Below are positions 57,164-64,000 of a DNA stretch of 64,000 bases, in pieces. The notes under the pieces were generated by a model. The model was not told the origin of the DNA and searched no databases. It saw only the letters and a list, made by a program, of their open reading frames with translations. Made by a program: the position numbers and the translations under genes. Numbering within the stretch: position 1 is the stretch's first letter; each line of letters begins with the position of its first letter. The DNA is from Chrysoperla carnea (lineage: Eukaryota; Arthropoda; Insecta; Neuroptera; Chrysopidae): NCBI RefSeq assembly GCF_905475395.1, contig NC_058339.1, positions 8,688,001 through 8,752,000 on the forward strand. The letters are read 5' to 3'.

Positions 57164-57378
57164 ATAATTATGGATTGGGATTTATTTTAAAAGAAACGAA
57201 AGTTGGATTATTTAAAAAAAAAATTTTGGGGAGTGATACAGGATTATTTACAACTTGAGATCATTTAAAATATTGCAAAAAAAAAATTCTTACTAACCTG
57301 TAGGTTCGTTATTCAACCAAATCACTGGAGTGAACCGTTGAAGTCCAAATTGAACACTTGCCAATTCTCCAACGTGCT

Positions 57379-57399
57379 GAATTCCACCGCTGCACACCA
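57379..57399 (-). other. Errantivirus primer-binding site, tRNA-Leu-like
   Basis: On the minus strand the site starts TGGTGTGCAGCGGTGG, four bases inside the 5' LTR. It is complementary to a 3' end like that of tRNA-Leu (CCACCGCTGC..CCA), with one extra base and one mismatch against the tRNA I have in mind. Confidence 0.6.
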
Positions 57400-57403
57400 A
57401 TTA

Positions 57404-57939
57404 TGTCGTGTACCTGGGTTGGTCCAGAGAATGATGCTGCCACCAAAGGTCTTTGTATTTGAAAAGGAGAGACCTTATGAATCCTTTGTAGAATGAATAC
57501 GACTTTTGTATTTGATTATTTAATTTATTCGATGAAGTTAAAATATATTTTATATTAAATTATCACTTGTATTGTTGTGGTTAACGTTATTAGATCACAG
57601 TATTGTAGAGATGCAAAACTAAGTTGTAATAATCACTGTATGAATTTTGATTATTTTAGTTTGCCTTTAAATATAAAACAATTAGGTCAAAAATGACGTA
57701 AAAATTGAATATTGGATATTGCTTTTTGCTGACAAGTACCTAAATATAATCAAAACCAAGCCATTGTATTACACCTTCAAATACTATGATTGTTAATTTA
57801 ATAATATAAATTTGCTGACTAGATTAATGAATAAATATTTTAAATTAGGTTATTTAAAATATTATTACTTAATAATAATATGAATGATTTAGTGTGTTAG
57901 AGCCACGTTTTTAAGGATAACGCTGTCCAGGGCCTAACA
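57404..57939 (-). repeat. Errantivirus 5' LTR
   Basis: 536 bp, same boundaries as the copy at 49475-50010, followed by the ATAA duplication at 57940-57943. Confidence 0.92.
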
Positions 57940-57999
57940 ATAAAAGGATATTTTTTTGTGTTTTACTAAGTGCGTTAGTTAACGTTAAGTGTTTAAACA

Positions 58000-59415
58000 A
58001 TGGATCCTGTAATTAAAGTTGAAAAATTAAGTGGACCTGATAATTGGTCAAAATGGAAGTGGGAAATGTCCCTACACTTTGAACAGTTTGGTTTAAATGA
58101 AATTATAAATGGTACTAAAGTATGTCCAGAAGCTACTGCTGCAGATTATATTCAATGGAAAAAGGACAATGCTAAAGCTGCATCACTTATAGCAGGCGCA
58201 TTATCGAATAATGTGGCTAATTTAGTGTTGACATTGACGAATGCAAAAGACATTTGGGACAAATTAGTGAATGTGTATGAACAATCAAGTGTACAGCGCT
58301 TGAGCTTATTGATGGTTGAATTTTTCCAATTAAAACGACAAAGTGATTCTGTAGCTCAATATGTCGCTAAAGTTGAAAAATTGTTTTACGACATGAACAG
58401 TGAGTTAAAGAAACGTAAAGTTGGTAATGAAATTCCAGTGGAATTATTACACGGTCAGATTTTGTCTACAATTGGACCTGAATATCAGGAATTCATCAAT
58501 GTGTGGGAAAGTTTACCTACAGAACAACAGATCACAAGTAATTTGTTAGAAAAATTGTGTACCATAGAAAAACGTTTGGCTTCATCGGTTCCATCGGCTG
58601 AAAGTGCGTTTGTATCAAGTAAAGCTGTTTCGAAACATGTACGTAAAAAGATAGTGTGTCATTTTTGTAAATGTACAGGACATATTAAGAAAAATTGTTT
58701 TAAATTTAAACAAGAAAATAATGGAAAACAAGTTACTAAACCGTCTAGTAATTCTTTGGTAGCTGGGGCAGATCACCCCGCAGTGACACAAGATTGGGTA
58801 TATGACAGCGGTGCATCTCATCATATGTGTCCTAATAGGCAATGGTTTGTCAACTATAAACATTTTAGTGAACCCAAAGACATTTATGTTGCAAATAAAG
58901 ACAAAGTGTTTGCATATGGTACGGGTGATATTTCAGTGGAAACGTACGTAAATGGAAAATGGTTCAAGTTTGAAATTAAAGATGTTTATTATGTGCCTAA
59001 GCTAAGTCATACTTTATTTTCTGTAAGAAGTTCGACCAATAATGGAACAGAGTTCAGTATCCAAAGGGATAAGGTTTTGTTAAAAAAGGGTAATCGTCTA
59101 GTTGGGACAGCAACATGGCGGAATGGTCTTTATTACATGGACATGCGACTTATAGAACCGAAAATATGCGAGTCAGTTCATTTAGCTACGACAGGGGATT
59201 CTCTACAGTTGTGGCATGAACGCTTTGGACATCAAAACAAAAGACATGTCAAAACTATACTTGAAAGATTGGGACTCCAATTTTCTGGTGATGTGTCAGA
59301 TTTTTGTGATGGTTGCGCATTGGGTAAAGCTCACATTAAACCTTTTAAAACACGTACTGATCGAGCTAAAGTAGTTGGTGAAGTTATCAATGCTGACGTA
59401 AATGGTCCTATGAGT
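58000..59415 (+). CDS. Copia element A Gag-Pol, cut off by copia B
   Basis: Open for 472 codons from an ATG whose leader is split by the errantivirus. The N-terminus has the copia gag pattern (LSGPDNWSKWKWEMSLHFEQ, KAKDIWDKL-like LTNAKDIWDKL). A zinc knuckle CHFCKCTGHIKKNC follows near residues 219-232, the protease DSGAS is at 269-273, and the pre-integrase block LWHERFGHQ with CDGCALGK comes near the end. The frame runs into the LTR of copia B at 59416, which supplies an accidental stop. The rest of integrase, RT and RNase H of element A should lie beyond the right edge of the window. Confidence 0.9.
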
Positions 59416-59697
59416 TGTTAGTTTTTATATTTAAGTTTCTTTTATTTACAACATCTAGTAAAATTAATTTATGTTTTGAATTTTGAATAATCAACCAATT
59501 GTTTGTTAAATAATTTTGTAATAGATGTCACTATAATCAGTTTAAGTAACAGATGTCACTCTTGTAAAAATAATTGTAATTTCCGTAACCGTCTAGCAGT
59601 GAGTTGAATAAAAATTATCAAACGTCTAACATACATTTTGTTTTTCTAAAAAGATAGTAAGCCACGTTTTTATCCACAATACTCGTTACAACCTACA
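59416..59697 (+). repeat. Copia element B, 5' LTR
   Basis: 282 bp, TGTTAG ... CCTACA, ending directly before the primer site. Identical by eye to the 3' copy over the 273 bases visible. Confidence 0.92.
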
Positions 59698-59711
59698 GGT
59701 TATGGGCCCAG
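59698..59711 (+). other. Copia element B primer-binding site
   Basis: GGTTATGGGCCCAG, the copia-type initiator tRNA-Met half-site, the same as in element A. Confidence 0.9.
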
Positions 59712-59829
59712 ATTTACTATCACATTAATTAAGAAAAACAGTGGACGTATTATTTCTACGATATTTTTGGATTACTTTTCGTAAAATAAATAATTTTTAT
59801 CTTAACCAATACATACATCATACGTTAAA

Positions 59830-61018
59830 ATGGCGGATACAGCTAAGTTGCAAATTGCAAAATTAAACGATGATAATTATCAAGTATGGAAATATAAAAT
59901 GGAACTTCTATTAAAAAGAAGATTTATGGTCAGTTATCGAGGAAACTGCACCTATAGACGCAACAGAATTAAGCACATGGAACATAAAAGATGGCAAAGC
60001 ACGTGCACATATAGGTTCAATTGAGGACAATCAAATTATTCACGTTAAAAATAAAGTCACAGCCAAAGCAATGTGGGAATCACTGAAGGAGTATCATCAA
60101 AAATCAACTTTATCCAACAAAGTTCGACTTTTAAGACGGTTATGTCGAATGATATTACCTGAGGGAGGAAATATGACAACCCATTTAAATGCGATGGATG
60201 AGTGCATGGATGAATTAAGCACATTAGGTGAGCCAATAGCGGACGCTTTAGCAGTAGCATTGTATTTGTCTAGTTTGTCTGAAAGTTATAGTGTTTTAAT
60301 TACTGCCCTTGAATCACGTGCTGAAGCAGATTTGACGAAAACTATGGTCAAAAATAAACTTTTACAAGAGTATAAAAGAAGACAAAATGATGAAAATATA
60401 AGTGAAAGTGGTGAAAAAGTTTATAAAGTTAATAAAATAAATAACACTTTTGACAGTTCTAAAATTTATTGTTTTTTCTGTAAGAAGAAGAATCATTTAA
60501 AATCAGATTGCCGCAAATTTGCATCATGGAAAAAGAAGAAAGAAAATGAGAATCGTGTGCATAAAGTTAACGTAGTTCAGAAAAACGATAAGGACGAAAA
60601 CGTTTGTAAAGATGGCTTAGTTTGTTTGATGTCTAACCAAAATAAAGTAAATTCATCTGAATGGTGTATTGATTCAGGTGCATCTTCACATATGTGTAAT
60701 TATGAACCACTTTTTACGCAATTAAATAAATCTGATATGAATTCAGTTAAACTAGCCGATGGTAGGAATCTACCAATAAAGGGTACTGGCATAGTTCAAT
60801 TTAAAACTGGTAGTGGTGTTAAAATACAACTGAGCGAAGTCCAATTCGTACCGAAACTCAAATGTAATTTACTATCAGTCAGTAAATTAGCTAAAAAGGG
60901 GTGCAATATTATATTTAAAAATGAAAAATGTGAAATAAATAAAGATGGAAAAACATTAATGGTAGTGAATTCACGAAATGACATTTATAAAGCAAATCAC
61001 AATCCTTCAACGTTATGA
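59830..61018 (+). pseudogene. Copia element B Gag and protease region, frameshifted
   Basis: The ATG at 59830 starts a copia gag (IAKLNDDNYQVWKYKMELLL). The frame breaks at about 59915-59925 in an A/T-rich run, and gag continues in the +1 frame to a stop at 61016-61018. That frame holds the helical gag core, a zinc knuckle CFFCKKKNHLKSDC and the protease motif DSGASSHMC. Copia elements normally have one frame here. Confidence 0.85.
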
Positions 61019-63699
61019 ATCCACAAAAATCGAAATGTATACATGAATGGCATAAAATACTTGGACACCGAAATTTAGTTGATATAAAGAAAATGGCCGA
61101 ACTGGCAGTTGACATGGAAATTAAAGATTGTAGTCATAAAGATATTTGTGAAATTTGTCTACAATGTAAACAAACCAGAGATCCATTTCCACAAAAATCA
61201 TTAACCAAATCAGCTGATAAATTGGATTTAATACATACAGATGTATGTGGACCCCTACAAGTTACTACACCTGGAGGTAATAGATATATACTTACTTTAA
61301 TATATGATTATTCTAGATATAACCATATATATTTGCTGAAACAAAAATCTGATGTAAAAGAAAAATTAGTTGAATTTGTAGAAATGATGAAAACGCAACA
61401 CGGTAAAGTGCCCAAAATTATTCGATCCGACAGAGGTGGAGAATATTTGACAAATGAATTACGTAACTATTGTAAATCAAAAGGTATTAAAACAGAATTT
61501 ACTGTACCCAAAACACCACAACAAAATGGCGTAGCAGAACGGAAAAATAGAACACTAATAGAAATGACGCGTTGTATGCTAAATAGTTCAAATCTCCATA
61601 AACAATATTGGGGAGAGGCGGTGAATACAGCGAATCACATACTTAATCGTTTACCAAGCAAAAGTATAAAATCAACCCCATATCAACTCTGGTACAACAA
61701 AAAACCAAATTTAAATTATTTTCGAACTTTTGGTACACCAGCATACGTTCATATTCCAAAAGATGAACGTAAAAAGTTGGACAATACAGCAGAAAAATTA
61801 TATTTCGTTGGATACGAATTTGGTACAAAAGGGTATCGTCTTCTAAACAGTTACACGAACAAAATTAAAATTAGTCGTGATGTAAAATTTATTGAAGCTG
61901 AAAAAGAAGAAATACAACATGAAATTCAAAATGAAATACATGAAGAACCAAATCATGAAGTCGAAATATTAAATTCTGATTCAGTAGATGAACCAGTTCA
62001 ACACCAAACAGATTTAAATGAAGAAAATATAACAATTGGTAATGATCCAGAAGGGGAACACAATGAAAATCAAAATACAAGATCTTCTACAAGACGAAAC
62101 AAAGGTGTACCACCAAACCGTTTGATTATGGAAATAAATAAAGTTACGAACCAAAAGATTCCAGATCCAATAACATATGAAGAAGCTATAAATGGACCAA
62201 ATTCAGTAAATTGGTTAAAAGCTATGTCGGAAGAAATAAATTCACTTCACGATTATGGAACTTGGAAAATCACAGATTTGCCTCCGAATCAAAGTGCTAT
62301 TGGATGCAAATGGGTTTATAAAACAAAAACAGATCAAGATGGTAATGTAGTAAAGTTTAAAGCACGTTTAGTAGCTCAAGGTTTTTCACAAAAATATGGT
62401 CGAGACTATGACGAAGTTTTTGCACCAGTGGCAAATCCGACAACACTAAAAATTTTACTTACTGTAGCTGGAATGAAAAACATGGTAGTTCGACATTTCG
62501 ACATACAAACTGCATATTTAAATGGTGATTTATCTCATGAAGTTTACATGAAGCAACCTAAAGGATTTGTAGTAGGTAACACTAATCAGGTATGTAAACT
62601 AATAAAAAATTTATATGGTCTTAAACAAGGCGCAAATGAATGGAATAAGAAATTCGATTTAATTATGAAGAAAAATGGTTATGTACAAAGTAAAAACGAT
62701 TTATGTTTGTATATAAAGAAAATCTACAAACAATTCATTTATATTTCAAACCATGTAGATGACATAGTGGTAGCATCAACGGATGTAAAACTTATTGATG
62801 ATTTTGAAACATTGATGAATACTGAATTAATCATTAAAAATCTTGGAAATTTACAATATTATCTTGGAATACAATTCGAAAGGGATAAAGATAATATATT
62901 TTATATGAATCAAGAAAATTATATTTTAAACAAATTGTATGAATTTAATTTGGAGAATGCCAAGGATTCAACTACACCAATGAATATTGGTTATTTAACA
63001 CAAAAAATTAATGAAGAACCATTCGCATCACAAGAAGTTTATCGAAGTGCAATTGGATCGTTGTTGTATTTATCAACAAATACAAGACCAGACATCGCTA
63101 TTGCAACATCAATATTAGCTAGGCGTGTAAGCGACCCAAAACAAAGCGACTGGAACGAAGTGAAAAGAGTTTTCAAATATTTGAAAGCTACAAAATCGTA
63201 TAAATTAAAATTAGGTAATTATGATAATGATGAAAATTTTTATTGTTATGTAGATGCCGATTGGGCTGGAGACCCGATAGATAGAAAATCAAATACCGGA
63301 TATTGTTTTGTTTTCAATGGTGCACTAATACATTGGACGAGCCGTAAACAAACATCAATATCATTATCTTCGACTGAAGCTGAATTTATTGCTTTTGCTG
63401 AAGCACTACGTGATCTTATCTGGATAGTTCGGATATTAAAGGATTTTGACCAGACAATAAAAACTCCTATCAAAGTATTTGAAGATAACCAGGGGTGTAT
63501 TAAATTGCTTAATGATCGTGTCTGTCATCAACGAGTGAAGCACATCGACATAAAATACAAATTTGTACACCAACATATATCTCAAAAAGAAATTGTAGCA
63601 GTTTATTGTCCTACTGACAACATGGTTGCAGATATGTTAACCAAACCTTTAGATGGATCAAAACTTCAAAAGCATGCAAGAGCAATTGGCTTGTGTTAA
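61015..63699 (+). CDS. Copia element B integrase, reverse transcriptase and RNase H
   Basis: Open frame of 894 codons whose ATG overlaps the stop of the previous frame (ATGA at 61015-61018). It includes the zinc-binding HEWHKILGH with CEICLQCK, integrase DVCGPL and RSDRGGEYL, reverse transcriptase FDIQTAYLNGDLSHEVYMKQ and the catalytic HVDDIVVA, and RNase H YVDADWAGD with STEAEFIA. All catalytic acids looked for are present. A second frameshift relative to a one-ORF copia is needed at the junction. Confidence 0.92.
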   Translation: MNPQKSKCIHEWHKILGHRNLVDIKKMAELAVDMEIKDCSHKDICEICLQCKQTRDPFPQKSLTKSADKLDLIHTDVCGPLQVTTPGGNRYILTLIYDYSRYNHIYLLKQKSDVKEKLVEFVEMMKTQHGKVPKIIRSDRGGEYLTNELRNYCKSKGIKTEFTVPKTPQQNGVAERKNRTLIEMTRCMLNSSNLHKQYWGEAVNTANHILNRLPSKSIKSTPYQLWYNKKPNLNYFRTFGTPAYVHIPKDERKKLDNTAEKLYFVGYEFGTKGYRLLNSYTNKIKISRDVKFIEAEKEEIQHEIQNEIHEEPNHEVEILNSDSVDEPVQHQTDLNEENITIGNDPEGEHNENQNTRSSTRRNKGVPPNRLIMEINKVTNQKIPDPITYEEAINGPNSVNWLKAMSEEINSLHDYGTWKITDLPPNQSAIGCKWVYKTKTDQDGNVVKFKARLVAQGFSQKYGRDYDEVFAPVANPTTLKILLTVAGMKNMVVRHFDIQTAYLNGDLSHEVYMKQPKGFVVGNTNQVCKLIKNLYGLKQGANEWNKKFDLIMKKNGYVQSKNDLCLYIKKIYKQFIYISNHVDDIVVASTDVKLIDDFETLMNTELIIKNLGNLQYYLGIQFERDKDNIFYMNQENYILNKLYEFNLENAKDSTTPMNIGYLTQKINEEPFASQEVYRSAIGSLLYLSTNTRPDIAIATSILARRVSDPKQSDWNEVKRVFKYLKATKSYKLKLGNYDNDENFYCYVDADWAGDPIDRKSNTGYCFVFNGALIHWTSRKQTSISLSSTEAEFIAFAEALRDLIWIVRILKDFDQTIKTPIKVFEDNQGCIKLLNDRVCHQRVKHIDIKYKFVHQHISQKEIVAVYCPTDNMVADMLTKPLDGSKLQKHARAIGLC

Positions 63700-63716
63700 T
63701 TTAATTTCACTATATG

Positions 63717-63727
63717 TTGAGAAGGGG
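63717..63727 (+). other. Copia element B polypurine tract
   Basis: TTGAGAAGGGG directly before the 3' LTR, the expected plus-strand primer. Confidence 0.85.
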
Positions 63728-64000
63728 TGTTAGTTTTTATATTTAAGTTTCTTTTATTTACAACATCTAGTAAAATTAATTTATGTTTTGAATTTTGAAT
63801 AATCAACCAATTGTTTGTTAAATAATTTTGTAATAGATGTCACTATAATCAGTTTAAGTAACAGATGTCACTCTTGTAAAAATAATTGTAATTTCCGTAA
63901 CCGTCTAGCAGTGAGTTGAATAAAAATTATCAAACGTCTAACATACATTTTGTTTTTCTAAAAAGATAGTAAGCCACGTTTTTATCCACAATACTCGTTA
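63728..64000 (+). repeat. Copia element B, 3' LTR, cut by window edge
   Basis: Collinear with 59416-59688 with no difference seen; nine more bases would complete it. Confidence 0.92.

Larger units (their letters stand above)
49475..57939 (-). mobile_element. Errantivirus (Ty3/gypsy, env-bearing), full length
   Basis: 8465 bp element read on the minus strand, with 536 bp LTRs at both ends, a primer site, gag, pol and env in order, and a four-base ATAA duplication. The LTRs differ at only two positions seen by eye (near 49541/57470 and 49964/57893), so the insertion is young. It sits in the leader of copia element A. Pol is broken by one frameshift; gag and env frames are intact. Confidence 0.93.

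Overview
The window reads as AT-rich nuclear DNA of an insect. The genes have spliced, small-intron structures, the transporter is of the insect trehalose/sugar family, there is an env-bearing errantivirus, and one LINE family ends in CCTAA repeats that match the insect telomere motif. I cannot fix the order or species from sequence alone.

Layout. 0.2-1.1 kb: acylphosphatase (+). 2.6-11.5 kb: sugar transporter (-), two exons separated by a 7.3 kb repeat-filled intron. 15.1-16.0 kb: XPA nucleotide-excision-repair protein (-). 17.5-19.1 kb: a 1.6 kb foldback element. 19.6-24.1 kb: ICE2 (little elongation complex subunit 2), 11 coding exons (+). 25.65-29.8 kb: a chain of three ORFs on four shared exons (CEBPZOS-like, UQCC3-like, TBCC), spaced by only 24 and 6 nt. 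31.8-32.2 kb: ATP synthase subunit g (+). 35.2-36.9 kb: TOM70 (-), intronless. 39.2-43.9 kb: TBC1D23 (+). 47.6-48.0 kb: an orphan BEN-domain exon (-). 49.1-64.0 kb: nested LTR retrotransposons. An errantivirus with gag, pol and env (minus strand) sits in the leader of a copia element (A), and a second copia element (B) with identical LTRs sits in the pol of copia A.

Four genes (CEBPZOS-like, UQCC3-like, ATP synthase g, TOM70) act at or in mitochondria. The three-ORF chain is the most unusual gene arrangement: UQCC3 exon 2 is also TBCC exon 1, and all three ORFs share one reading frame, separated only by stop codons. This implies a polycistronic transcript or tightly overlapping transcription units.

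The rest is dominated by non-autonomous elements: foldback MITEs, Helitron-like ends, tRNA-like SINEs, and 5'-truncated LINE pieces that all lie on the minus strand. Exon joins were inferred by eye from GT-AG sites, reading-frame phase and family resemblance; no search was run.
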